A DNA stretch of 64,000 nucleotides. Source: Collinsella sp. Lineage in GTDB: Bacteria > Actinomycetota > Coriobacteriia > Coriobacteriales > Coriobacteriaceae. Made by a program: the position numbers and the translations under genes. Below are positions 9,100 through 17,056 of this stretch, one piece after another; positions within the stretch are counted from its first letter, which is position 1, and each line of letters starts with the position of its first letter. The notes beneath the pieces are model-generated. The model did no database searches, had not been told where the DNA came from, and saw nothing but the letters and a program-made list of their open reading frames with translations. The DNA lies in the NCBI GenBank assembly GCA_018378775.1, contig JAGZWV010000002.1, positions 18,998 through 82,997 of the forward strand, read 5' to 3'.

Positions 9100-9834
9100 A
9101 TGCAGTACTCACAGGAAGTGGAGAACATGTGCCCCGTTGCCAAGGGTGCATACCACGGCCCCGCACCCATCCCCGAGGAGGGCAAGTGGGTCCAGGCTAA
9201 GGAGATTTCCGACATCTCCGGTCTTACGCACGGTGTGGGTTGGTGCGCACCTCAGCAGGGCGCCTGCAAGCTCACGCTGAACGTCAAGGACGGCATCATC
9301 GAGGAGGCCCTCGTTGAGACCATCGGCTGCTCGGGCATGACCCACTCTGCCGCCATGGCTTCCGAGATCCTTCCCGGTAAGACCATCCTCGAGGCCCTCA
9401 ACACCGACCTCGTCTGCGACGCCATCAACGTTGCTATGCGCGAGATCTTCCTGCAGATCGTTTACGGCCGCAGCCAGACCGCGTTCTCCGAGGGCGGCCT
9501 GCCCGTGGGCGCCTCCCTCGACGACCTCGGCAAGGGCCTTCGCTCTCAGGTCGGCACCATGTTCGGCACCAAGGCCAAGGGCGCTCGTTACCTCGAGCTC
9601 GCTCAGGGCTACGTCACCCGCATGGCTCTCAACGACAAGAACGAGATCATCGCGTTCGAGTTCCTGAACCTCGGCAAGTTCACCGACGCCGTCAAGGCCG
9701 GTAAGACCCCCGAGGAGGCCATCGCTGGCGCTATGGGCCACTATGGTCAGTGGGAGAATGCTGCCAAGTACATCGACCCGCGCACCGACGAGGAGACTCA
9801 CTCCGTCGCCAGCGTGTTCCCGGTTCACGAGTAG
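9100..9834 (+). CDS. NifU-like Fe-S scaffold protein (GGGtGRT partner)
   Basis: The 244-residue protein has a NifU-N-like core with cysteines in GWCAPQQGACKL, ETIGCSGMTHSA and DLVCDA, and is longer than SufU (144) because of an added C-terminal half. ATG at 9100 directly follows GAGAGGAGAGGC; the open frame upstream to 9016 looks random. It lies 18 bp before a GGGtGRT-family gene, a pairing seen in many anaerobes. It is a second Fe-S scaffold-like protein next to the full SUF operon. Strongly biased codons (GCC, CTC, AAG, GTC) suggest high expression. Confidence 0.85.
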   Translation: MQYSQEVENMCPVAKGAYHGPAPIPEEGKWVQAKEISDISGLTHGVGWCAPQQGACKLTLNVKDGIIEEALVETIGCSGMTHSAAMASEILPGKTILEALNTDLVCDAINVAMREIFLQIVYGRSQTAFSEGGLPVGASLDDLGKGLRSQVGTMFGTKAKGARYLELAQGYVTRMALNDKNEIIAFEFLNLGKFTDAVKAGKTPEEAIAGAMGHYGQWENAAKYIDPRTDEETHSVASVFPVHE

Positions 9835-9852
9835 AAAGGGAGGGAAATAACT

Positions 9853-10857
9853 ATGACTGTTACGTTCGAAGGTTACGAGCGCCGCGCTGACAAGATCAAC
9901 AAGTGCCTCGCCGACAACGGCATCGCCTCCCTCGAGGAAGCTCTGCAGATCTGCACCGACAAGGGCTTCAACCCGCGTGAGATCGTCAACAACACCCAGT
10001 CCATCGCCTTCCAGAACGCTGAGTGGGCCTACACCCTCGGCTGTGCTCTCGCTGTCAAGCGTGGCGCCAAGTCCGCTTCTGAGGCTGCCGCCATCATCGG
10101 CGAGGGCATCCAGGCCTTCACCGTTCCCGGCTCCGTCGCCGAGGACCGCAAGGTTGGTCTGGGCCACGGCAACCTGGGCGCTATGCTGCTCTCCGACGAC
10201 ACCGAGTGCTTCGCCTTCCTGGCCGGCCACGAGTCCTTCGCTGCCGCTGAGGGCGCTATCGGCCTGGCTCTGAACGCCAACAAGGCTCGCAAGAAGCCGC
10301 TGCGCGTTATCCTCAACGGTCTGGGCAAGGACGCCGCTCAGATCATCGCCCGCATCAACGGCTTCACCTATGTGAAGACCCAGTTCGACTACTACACGGG
10401 CGAGCTCAAGGTCGTCGAGACCATCCCCTACTCCGATGGTCCCCGCGCTGCCGTTAACTGCTACGGCTCCGACGACGTCCGCGAGGGCGTTGCCATCATG
10501 TGGCACGAGAACGTCGACATCTCGATCACCGGTAACTCCACCAACCCCACGCGCTTCCAGCACCCCGTCGCTGGCACCTACAAGAAGGAGCGCATCGAGG
10601 CTGGCAAGAAGTACTTCTCCGTCGCTTCTGGTGGCGGCACTGGCCGCACCCTGCACCCGGACAACATGGGCGCCGGCCCTGCCTCTTACGGCATGACCGA
10701 CACCATGGGCCGTATGCACTCCGACGCCCAGTTCGCCGGTTCTTCCTCCGTGCCTGCGCACGTCGACATGATGGGTCTCATCGGCATGGGCAACAACCCC
10801 ATGGTTGGTGCCACCGTCGCCTGCGCTGTCGCCGTCGAGGAGGCCCTCAAGGCCTAA
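9853..10857 (+). CDS. GGGtGRT family protein, function unknown
   Basis: The 334-residue protein contains the name-giving motif GGGTGRT in VASGGGTGRTLHP. The family is widespread in anaerobic Firmicutes and Actinobacteria, usually beside a NifU-like gene as here, and has no settled function. Other visible blocks are the Gly-rich GLGHGNLGAMLLSDD and the C-terminal GMGNNPMVGATVA. No signal peptide or membrane segment is seen. Codon bias is strong, as in the upstream gene, and the pair ends in one terminator, so it is probably a two-gene, highly expressed operon. Confidence 0.88.
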   Translation: MTVTFEGYERRADKINKCLADNGIASLEEALQICTDKGFNPREIVNNTQSIAFQNAEWAYTLGCALAVKRGAKSASEAAAIIGEGIQAFTVPGSVAEDRKVGLGHGNLGAMLLSDDTECFAFLAGHESFAAAEGAIGLALNANKARKKPLRVILNGLGKDAAQIIARINGFTYVKTQFDYYTGELKVVETIPYSDGPRAAVNCYGSDDVREGVAIMWHENVDISITGNSTNPTRFQHPVAGTYKKERIEAGKKYFSVASGGGTGRTLHPDNMGAGPASYGMTDTMGRMHSDAQFAGSSSVPAHVDMMGLIGMGNNPMVGATVACAVAVEEALKA

Positions 10858-10892
10858 TCGCGCCCGCGCGATGCTCATATAGTTGAGCTTTG

Positions 10893-10925
10893 GAGCCGCT
10901 ACCTTTCGAGGTAGCGGCTCTTTTT
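10893..10925 (+). terminator. Terminator of the NifU-like/GGGtGRT operon
   Basis: GAGCCGCTACC / GGTAGCGGCTC forms a perfect 11-bp stem with a six-base loop, followed by five T. Confidence 0.92.
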
Positions 10926-10974
10926 GTTTGCCCCGTCTCAAATTGGTTACTCTTATTAAAGGGTCCGATGTATC

Positions 10975-11041
10975 AGTTGTGGTGAAATACGGACTGAATT
11001 GCATCCATACAGGCCAAAACAGTCCGTATTCCACCGCAACT
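10975..11041. repeat. Palindromic repeat, GTGAAATA family, copy 1
   Basis: Arms of about 22 bp (10975-10996 and 11020-11041, two mismatches) enclose 23 bp. The arms read GTTGTGGTGAAATACGGACT. A second copy with nearly the same arms is at 45731-45796. Confidence 0.75.
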
Positions 11042-11178
11042 TATCAAATGGGCCGACCGAAGTGGCCGAGTCCACCTGACGCCCACCTGCCATATTTGCC
11101 CTTTACCGATTTGCCGAGTCTTTGCGACCCCATTGCCGATCACCCGTGCGACAATGCGCCGGACGAGAAAGGAAGCCA

Positions 11179-12705
11179 ATGGAATCGACTGATGTACTGG
11201 TAATTGGATCTGGCATTGCGGGCCTTTGCGCCGCCATCGAAGCGGCATGTACAGGTGCAGCCGTCACTGTGGCAAGCGCCGGCAAAACCATGAGCGGATC
11301 GAGCTTTTTCCCGGGCACCTGGGGCCTGGGCCTTATTGGCCCCGTCGACGAAGGCGACGAGCAGGACCTCATCGACACCATCCAGGCCGTGGGCGGCGGC
11401 GTTGCCGACCCTACGCTCGTCCAGACGTTTGTCCACGGTATTCCTCAGGCGATTGACTGGCTCGAGCAGGATCTGGGTGTTGAGCTCCAGCGTCCGCAAA
11501 GCGCTGAGAGCGCTCAGCAAAAGCAGTTTATCCCCTGCTTTGACCACAAGACGCGCATGTGGCGCGGTCTCACCCGCAAGCCCCTTGAGGACGCTCTGAC
11601 GACCTGGATCGAGTCGCTCGGCATTCGCCTGCTCCCCCGCCATGAGCTTATCGACCTTATTGAGGACACGAACGGCAGAATCACTGGAACCGTGCTCTAC
11701 AACCTCACCGAAGATCGAATCGTGCCCTTTGCTGCCAAGGCCACGATCATCGCAGCCGGTGGCACAGGCGGCCTGTTCGAGCGCAGCCTTACGTCGGCCG
11801 ATGTGCTCAGCTCCTCGCAAGCCATCGCATTGGCGCACGGCGCATCGCTTACCAATATAGAGTTCATGCAGATGATGCCCGGCCTCATCGAGCCCAAGCG
11901 AAACCTGGTCTTCAACGAGAAAACCTGGCGCTACGTACATGTAGACCAGCCGGCAGATATTACCGACGACAAGCTGGACGACCTGCTCGAGCAGCGCTCT
12001 GGATATGGTCCCTTCACGTCACGCTTGGCCTCCCGCGCTATCGATCTCGTCATCGATCAGGCAGGTGCCGAAGGTCTGGCACTCCACTACGACTTCCCCC
12101 GCGAGGATATCCCAGAGTTTGTGCAGACCTTTGCCAACTGGCTGCAAGACGAGCACGGCATCGCCCCGACTGACGAGATGCGCGTTGCGATGTACGCCCA
12201 CGCCGCTAACGGCGGTATTAAGATCGATAAGACTGCGCACACGGGCGTTGAGGGCCTCTACGCTTGCGGCGAGGCGACAGGCGGCATGCACGGCGCCGAC
12301 CGCATTGGTGGCTTGTCAAGTGCCAACGGCATCGTATTCGGACGCATCGCAGGCGCATCGGCAGCCCTTGCAGCGCAGCAAGAGCCTGAGACAGCCCTGA
12401 TGGCGGATATCGACCTCCCCCACTACGGCATTGCCACAACAGATGCCGAACGCCTGACACACGGCCTTAAGCACACGATGAGCACCTATTGCATGATCAA
12501 CCGCACCGAGACGGGCCTATCCGAGGCATTACACGAGCTTGAGGGCTTGAAGACAGAGGCAACGACCTTGAGCACACAGAAAGCCCAGGACAGCGAAGTC
12601 GCAGCCCTCGCCCGCCTGCAATCGCAGATTCAACTAGCACAGGAAATGGTCAAAGCCATGCGTAAGCGAACCGAAAGTCTCGGATCGCACTATCGAGCGG
12701 ATTAA
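11179..12705 (+). CDS. FAD-dependent oxidoreductase (fumarate reductase / L-aspartate oxidase-like)
   Basis: The 508-residue flavoprotein has the N-terminal dinucleotide-binding motif VLVIGSGIAGLCAAIEA. A TIIAAGGTGGLF segment and the C-terminal FAD-contacting YACGEATGGMHGADRIGG are typical of the succinate dehydrogenase/fumarate reductase flavoprotein family. ATG at 11179 follows GAAAGGAAG. No Fe-S or cytochrome subunit and no nadA or nadC is adjacent, so neither a respiratory reductase nor NAD synthesis is supported by context. The absence of a signal peptide suggests a cytosolic enzyme. Confidence 0.8.
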   Translation: MESTDVLVIGSGIAGLCAAIEAACTGAAVTVASAGKTMSGSSFFPGTWGLGLIGPVDEGDEQDLIDTIQAVGGGVADPTLVQTFVHGIPQAIDWLEQDLGVELQRPQSAESAQQKQFIPCFDHKTRMWRGLTRKPLEDALTTWIESLGIRLLPRHELIDLIEDTNGRITGTVLYNLTEDRIVPFAAKATIIAAGGTGGLFERSLTSADVLSSSQAIALAHGASLTNIEFMQMMPGLIEPKRNLVFNEKTWRYVHVDQPADITDDKLDDLLEQRSGYGPFTSRLASRAIDLVIDQAGAEGLALHYDFPREDIPEFVQTFANWLQDEHGIAPTDEMRVAMYAHAANGGIKIDKTAHTGVEGLYACGEATGGMHGADRIGGLSSANGIVFGRIAGASAALAAQQEPETALMADIDLPHYGIATTDAERLTHGLKHTMSTYCMINRTETGLSEALHELEGLKTEATTLSTQKAQDSEVAALARLQSQIQLAQEMVKAMRKRTESLGSHYRAD

Positions 12706-12866
12706 ACTGGACACCTATCTAAAGCAGAACACAACTAATCGATATCTATGGGCCCCGCGAGCTCGAAGTGGCTCGGGGCTCATTCGTGTCCGCACGGCAG
12801 CGTATCCTTATTCTAAATACAGAGCGGGCAAAGCCCGCATAAACAATAGACCAGCGAGGAGGAGAT

Positions 12867-13727
12867 ATGGACAGTAGAGATATCGAGAAGTGGCGTGTCG
12901 AACTTGATAGCTACGCCAATGTGGAAGACGGCGTTGAGTATTGGCTCGCACGCGATTTAATGGAACCCATGGGATACACTCGATGGGAGAACTTCGCCGA
13001 AGTTGTTAAGAGGGCAAAAGTCTCGTGCGAAACAAACAAAACTCCAGTTGATTCCCATTTTCGTGACACCACGAAAATGGTAACTGCCGGTGTCGCCGCT
13101 CGCGCGGTTAAAGACTACAAACTTACGCGCTATGCATGCTATTTAATCGCCCAGAACGGAGACCCAAACAAGCCAGAGATCGCGCTCGCACAGGCATACT
13201 TCGCCGTGCAGACCCGCCGCCAAGAGCTCATAGAGCAGCGCTTTGCAGAGATTCAGCGCTTGCAGGCGCGCCACTCGCTATCCGATTCAGAGAAACAGCT
13301 CTCGGGTATTGCGTTCAAACGCGGCGTGGACTCCAAAGGATTCGCGATCATCAAGTCGAAGGGCGATGAAGCGTTATTCGGCGGTAGAAGCACGGCGGAA
13401 ATGAAGCAGCAGCTCGGCGTACCCAAGAGCACGGCATTGGCGGACAGGTTAGCCGATGTCCTCATCAAAGCAAAGGACCTTACGAACTCGATGACGGCCT
13501 TCAACGCCGAGGAACACGACCTGTACGGCCTGGACCAGATCAAACAAGAGCACGTCGAGAACAACACAAGCGTGCGTGGCAGCCTCATCGACCGCGGAAT
13601 TGTCCCCGAGAACCTACCACCTGCCGAGGATACAAAAAAGCTCGAGCGTCGCGTGAAGGCAGACGAGAAGAAACTCAAGGAGGGTACTGACGGTTTTACC
13701 GATCCCCAGGGTAGACTCGATCTGTGA
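12867..13727 (+). CDS. dinD: DNA damage-inducible protein D-like (DinD)
   Basis: The 286-residue protein has an N-terminal BRO-N/KilA-like part (EYWLARDLMEPMGYTRWENF) and the DinD core (YKLTRYACYLIAQNGDPNKPEIALAQAYFAVQTRRQE...IEQR). The family is SOS-induced in E. coli, where DinD limits RecA activity. A perfect small hairpin (GCGGGC AAA GCCCGC, 12824-12838) precedes the ribosome-binding site GAGGAGGAG. No LexA box could be recognised upstream. The gene is a common passenger in accessory regions, here next to a tRNA cluster. Confidence 0.85.
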   Translation: MDSRDIEKWRVELDSYANVEDGVEYWLARDLMEPMGYTRWENFAEVVKRAKVSCETNKTPVDSHFRDTTKMVTAGVAARAVKDYKLTRYACYLIAQNGDPNKPEIALAQAYFAVQTRRQELIEQRFAEIQRLQARHSLSDSEKQLSGIAFKRGVDSKGFAIIKSKGDEALFGGRSTAEMKQQLGVPKSTALADRLADVLIKAKDLTNSMTAFNAEEHDLYGLDQIKQEHVENNTSVRGSLIDRGIVPENLPPAEDTKKLERRVKADEKKLKEGTDGFTDPQGRLDL

Positions 13728-13770
13728 AAGCGGCTGTGCCCCGACGGGTTCGACCCCATGTAAGGTCAAC

Positions 13771-13801
13771 AAAAAAGCGACCAGCCTATGCCAGTCGCTT
13801 T
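13771..13801 (-). terminator. Terminator of the tRNA-His/Lys/Lys cluster
   Basis: Read on the minus strand, AAAGCGAC and GTCGCTTT pair around a 12-base loop and run into six T. Confidence 0.8.
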
Positions 13802-13814
13802 AACAATCTTTGGG

Positions 13815-13887
13815 TGGGCCGTCAGGGGGTCGAACCCTGGACCTTGGGATTAAGAGTCCCCTGCTCTACCAACTGAGCTAACGACCC
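13815..13887 (-). tRNA. tRNA-Lys (CUU), copy 1
   Basis: The minus strand folds as a cloverleaf starting GGGTCGTTAGCTCAG, with anticodon loop CTCTTAA (anticodon CTT) and acceptor GGGTCGT/ACGGCCC. The CCA end is not encoded exactly: the template reads CCC after the discriminator A. Confidence 0.95.
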
Positions 13888-13930
13888 AAAGCTAAAGTCC
13901 GTTGTGGCGGACTTTAGAGGAGATATCGTG

Positions 13931-14006
13931 TGGTGGGCCGTCAGGGGGTCGAACCCTGGACCTTGGGATTAAGAGTCCCCTGCTCTACCAACTGAGCTAA
14001 CGACCC
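13931..14006 (-). tRNA. tRNA-Lys (CUU), copy 2, with encoded CCA
   Basis: The body appears identical base for base to the other tRNA-Lys gene 43 bp away. This copy encodes the CCA end. The two are a recent tandem duplication and are probably cotranscribed with tRNA-His. Confidence 0.95.
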
Positions 14007-14028
14007 GATATCAACACGAAGCAAGAAC

Positions 14029-14106
14029 TGGGGTGGGTAAAGGGACTCGAACCCTCGACCTACGGGACCACAACCCGTCGCTCTAGCCAACTGAGCTACA
14101 CCCACC
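14029..14106 (-). tRNA. tRNA-His (GUG), with encoded CCA
   Basis: The anticodon loop TTGTGGT gives GTG. The extra 5' G (-1) opposite discriminator C73, a hallmark of tRNA-His, is present. It is the first gene of the three-tRNA cluster on the minus strand. Confidence 0.95.
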
Positions 14107-14271
14107 GTGTCCTGTGCGCTTCGCGCTCGACTATTATTGCAAGGAACGCCACGCGATGCAAGCCCCAATTTTCAAGAATTTTGAAAAGAGTTTTTCGAGA
14201 CCATTTCGAGCAAATCCCACCAGTTCCATAGGAGTAAACTTGCCCCACTGCAAATGCTCGAAAGGACCGGC

Positions 14272-15453
14272 ATGAAAGAACTCTCCAACCGCACGGCAAC
14301 GTTTACCGATTCCGTCATCCGCCGCATGACGCGCATCTCCAACAAGTATGGCGCCGTCAACCTGTCGCAGGGCTTCCCCGACTTCGATCCCCCGGCGCAG
14401 CTGCTCAACAGCCTGAGCACCATCGCCGCCGATCCCAAGCCGCTCTATCACCAGTACTCCATCACCTGGGGCTCCCAGGCCATGCGCGAGGCGCTCGCCG
14501 CCAAACAGGAGCACTTTATGGGCATGCCGGTGAACCCCAACGAGAATATCGTAGTCACCTGCGGCTCCACCGAGGCCATGATGGCCGCCATGATGACGGT
14601 CACCAACCCCGGCGACAAGGTCGTCATCTTCTCGCCGTTCTACGAGAACTACGGCGCCGACACGATCCTTTCGGGTGCCGAGCCCATCTACGTGCCGCTC
14701 AACCCGCCCACATTCGACTTTGACCGCGAGACACTCGAGGCGGCCTTCCGCGACAACGACCCCAAGGCCATCGTCCTATGCAACCCTTCCAACCCCTGCG
14801 GCAAGGTCTTTACACGCGATGAGCTCGCCTTTATCGCCGACCTCTGCAAAAAGTACGACACCTACTGCATCACCGACGAGGTGTACGAGCACATCGTCTA
14901 CGCGCCCCACGAGCACGTCTATATGGCCACGCTGCCCGGCATGTTCGAGCGAACCATCAGCTGCAGCTCGCTGTCCAAAACGTACTCCATCACCGGCTGG
15001 CGTCTGGGCTACACCATTGCCCCGGCCCAGATCACCGAGCGCATCAAGAAGGTCCACGACTTCCTCACCGTGGGTGCCGCCGCTCCCCTGCAGGAAGCTG
15101 TCGTCACCGCCCTCAACTTCGACGACAGCTATTACCAGGAGGTCCTCGACCTCTACACCGCCAAGCGCGACCTGTTCTGTCAGGGACTCGGCAGCATCGG
15201 CCTCACGCACAACGTGCCGCAGGGCGCCTACTACGTCATGATGGACATCTCTGAGTTTGGCTATGACAGCGACCTCGAATTCTGCGAGGACCTCGCGTCT
15301 AAGGTGGGCGTGGGCGCCGTGCCCGGCTCGAGCTTCTTCCGCGAGCCCGTCAACCATCTGATTCGTTTCCACTTTGCCAAGCGAGACGAGACGCTTAACG
15401 CGGCGCTGGAGAACCTCAAGTCGCTACGTGATAAAAACAAGCCGCGCGGGTAA
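14272..15453 (+). CDS. Class I/II pyridoxal-phosphate aminotransferase
   Basis: The 393-residue fold-type I aminotransferase has the PLP lysine in SSLSKTYSITGWRLGY, the NPSNPCGKVF block, and ITDEVYEHIVY with the Asp that holds the PLP nitrogen. The N-terminal NLSQGFPDFDPP is typical of the aspartate/methionine/kynurenine aminotransferase group; the substrate cannot be told. ATG at 14272 is chosen over 14254 because GAAAGGA lies six bases before it. Confidence 0.9.
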   Translation: MKELSNRTATFTDSVIRRMTRISNKYGAVNLSQGFPDFDPPAQLLNSLSTIAADPKPLYHQYSITWGSQAMREALAAKQEHFMGMPVNPNENIVVTCGSTEAMMAAMMTVTNPGDKVVIFSPFYENYGADTILSGAEPIYVPLNPPTFDFDRETLEAAFRDNDPKAIVLCNPSNPCGKVFTRDELAFIADLCKKYDTYCITDEVYEHIVYAPHEHVYMATLPGMFERTISCSSLSKTYSITGWRLGYTIAPAQITERIKKVHDFLTVGAAAPLQEAVVTALNFDDSYYQEVLDLYTAKRDLFCQGLGSIGLTHNVPQGAYYVMMDISEFGYDSDLEFCEDLASKVGVGAVPGSSFFREPVNHLIRFHFAKRDETLNAALENLKSLRDKNKPRG

Positions 15454-15479
15454 GGACGGCCCGGCAACTAAAGCAACCA

Positions 15480-15519
15480 AAGAAGCCCCGCACCGCCCGC
15501 CGCGTTGCGAGGCTTCTTT
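15480..15519 (+). terminator. Weak terminator after the aminotransferase
   Basis: AAGAAGCC (15480-15487) pairs with GGCTTCTT (15511-15518) around a GC-rich 23-base loop; the T-run is short. Confidence 0.5.
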
Positions 15520-15594
15520 CTATAGCGCTTTCTTAAATAGTTTAGAGCTCTATACTTTAGTCACGGAGCAACTCGTCCCAGAGAGAGGAATACT

Positions 15595-16485
15595 ATGGCA
15601 GAGCAGCAGCTTATCGGAGCGCTCGAGGCCGGTGGCACCAAGATGGTCTGCGCCACGGGCTATGCGGACGGTACGGTCCTAGAGCGCGAGCAGATCGCGA
15701 CCACGACCCCGCAGGAGACCGTTGAGGCCGTCAACGCATGGTTTGCCGACAAGGGCATCGCCGCGCTGGGCATCGGCGCCTTTGGCCCCACCGCAGTCAA
15801 CCCTGCCTCGCCCCAATACGGCAAGATCCTGGAGACGCCCAAAACGGCATGGCGCTACTTTGACCTGCTGGGCACTATCCAAAACGAGCTCAATATCCCC
15901 TGCGGCTACGATACCGACGTCAACGTCGCCTGCCTGGGCGAGGTCACGTTTGGTTGCGCCAAGGGCCTCACCGACGTGGTCTACCTGACCATCGGCACCG
16001 GCGTGGGCGCCGGCGTGCTCTCGGGCGGTAAGCTCGTGCACGGCATGATGCATCCCGAGGCCGGCCACATCCTGGTCACGCGCGACCCGCGCGACACCAT
16101 TGGCGAGCACAGCGCCTGCCCCTTCCACGACAACTGTCTCGAGGGCCTCATCGCCGGCCCCGGCGTTAAAAAGCGCTGGGATGGCAAGAGCGCCGGAGAC
16201 ATGGCCGATGACCCGGAGGCCATGGACCTGCTCGCAGGCTATCTGGCACAGGCGCTCATGACCTACACGCTGTGCTACGCACCGCAAAAGATCATCATCG
16301 GCGGCGGCGTGGCCGACCACACCCCCATCGTGCCGCTCGCACGCAAGAAGTGCGCAGAGATGCTCAACGGCTATATCGTCACGCCCGAGGTCAACGACAT
16401 CGATAGCTACATCGTCAACAACAGCCTCGAGGGCAAGCAGGGCATCATGGGCTGCCTGGCCCTGGGCGCACAGGCGCTTCAGTAG
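15595..16485 (+). CDS. ROK-family sugar kinase, fructokinase-like
   Basis: The 296-residue ROK kinase has the ATP loop GALEAGGTKMVCA, the phosphate motif TIGTGVGAGVL, and the zinc-site pattern GEHSACPFHDNCLEG after EAGH. The short, zinc-binding form with AGGTK is that of fructokinases and related hexokinases, which phosphorylate fructose or mannose using ATP. It stands alone with a good ribosome-binding site (GAGAGAGGAA) and no transporter nearby. The exact sugar is inferred. Confidence 0.88.
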   Translation: MAEQQLIGALEAGGTKMVCATGYADGTVLEREQIATTTPQETVEAVNAWFADKGIAALGIGAFGPTAVNPASPQYGKILETPKTAWRYFDLLGTIQNELNIPCGYDTDVNVACLGEVTFGCAKGLTDVVYLTIGTGVGAGVLSGGKLVHGMMHPEAGHILVTRDPRDTIGEHSACPFHDNCLEGLIAGPGVKKRWDGKSAGDMADDPEAMDLLAGYLAQALMTYTLCYAPQKIIIGGGVADHTPIVPLARKKCAEMLNGYIVTPEVNDIDSYIVNNSLEGKQGIMGCLALGAQALQ

Positions 16486-16570
16486 CAGACGCACCCACAG
16501 GGCGTGGCGCGCTCGGCAAATCCAACCTACGGAACGACGCCACCACGCCCCATATAAGCCCTCAAATAAA

Positions 16571-16612
16571 AAAGGCCGCCTAGGACCAAACAATACGTCC
16601 TAGGCGGCCTTT
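16571..16612. terminator. Bidirectional terminator between convergent genes
   Basis: AAAGGCCGCCTAGGAC pairs perfectly with GTCCTAGGCGGCCTTT (16 bp) around a ten-base loop, with T/A runs on both sides. The stop codon of the VanZ-like gene (16600-16602) lies inside the stem. Confidence 0.92.
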
Positions 16613-17049
16613 TTGGCGTACATCAGCGACTGTAAGAGATATCGGAGCACAACGCCCGTTGCCGCTCCACAGCAGTCGATCATCACATCGGTGATCATGC
16701 CGGCGCGTCCCGGCACAAAGAGCTGAATCGTCTCGTCGATCGAGGGAATCAGCAGCAGGAACACCGCCGTGGGCAGCAGCACGTCAAAGGTGCGCCGGCC
16801 CTCAAAATCAAAGGCGTGCGTTGCCAGAATGCCGAGCACCATATACTCGGTAAAATGCGCGCACTTGCGAACAACAAAGTTGGACACCCATTCATATGGA
16901 AGTCCCACGCCGTGCAGGAAACAGCGGATAGCTTCCATGACCGTTAGGCTCAGCGAGCCCGACCCCGAGCCGGGAACCAGCGAATTGCCCCAGATCAAGA
17001 GCGCCATCAGGCAGGTCGCGACCGCCCATTTTCGATTGATCTTAACCAT
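16600..17049 (-). CDS. VanZ-like membrane protein
   Basis: The 149-residue protein has about four membrane helices and the VanZ-like landmarks RKCAHFTEYMVLG and PSIDETIQLFVPGRAGMITDVMID. VanZ gives low teicoplanin resistance in enterococci, but most family members have no known substrate. It starts seven bases after the stop of the larger membrane protein gene, so the two form an operon. Confidence 0.85.
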   Translation of the reverse strand: MVKINRKWAVATCLMALLIWGNSLVPGSGSGSLSLTVMEAIRCFLHGVGLPYEWVSNFVVRKCAHFTEYMVLGILATHAFDFEGRRTFDVLLPTAVFLLLIPSIDETIQLFVPGRAGMITDVMIDCCGAATGVVLRYLLQSLMYAKKAA

Positions 17050-17056
17050 GCAGAAG

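Noticed and set aside
9109..11034. A 641-codon open frame antisense to the NifU-like/GGGtGRT genes
   Set aside because: It is a shadow of two strongly codon-biased genes, has no ribosome-binding site and reads as low-complexity Gly/Val/Asp/His.
12750..12785. Terminator after the FAD oxidoreductase
   Set aside because: GGCCCCG/CGGGGCT pairs partly, but bulges and the lack of a T-run make it weak.
12706..12866. SOS (LexA) box upstream of dinD
   Set aside because: No GAAC-N4-GTTC or CTG-N10-CAG with good arms was found.
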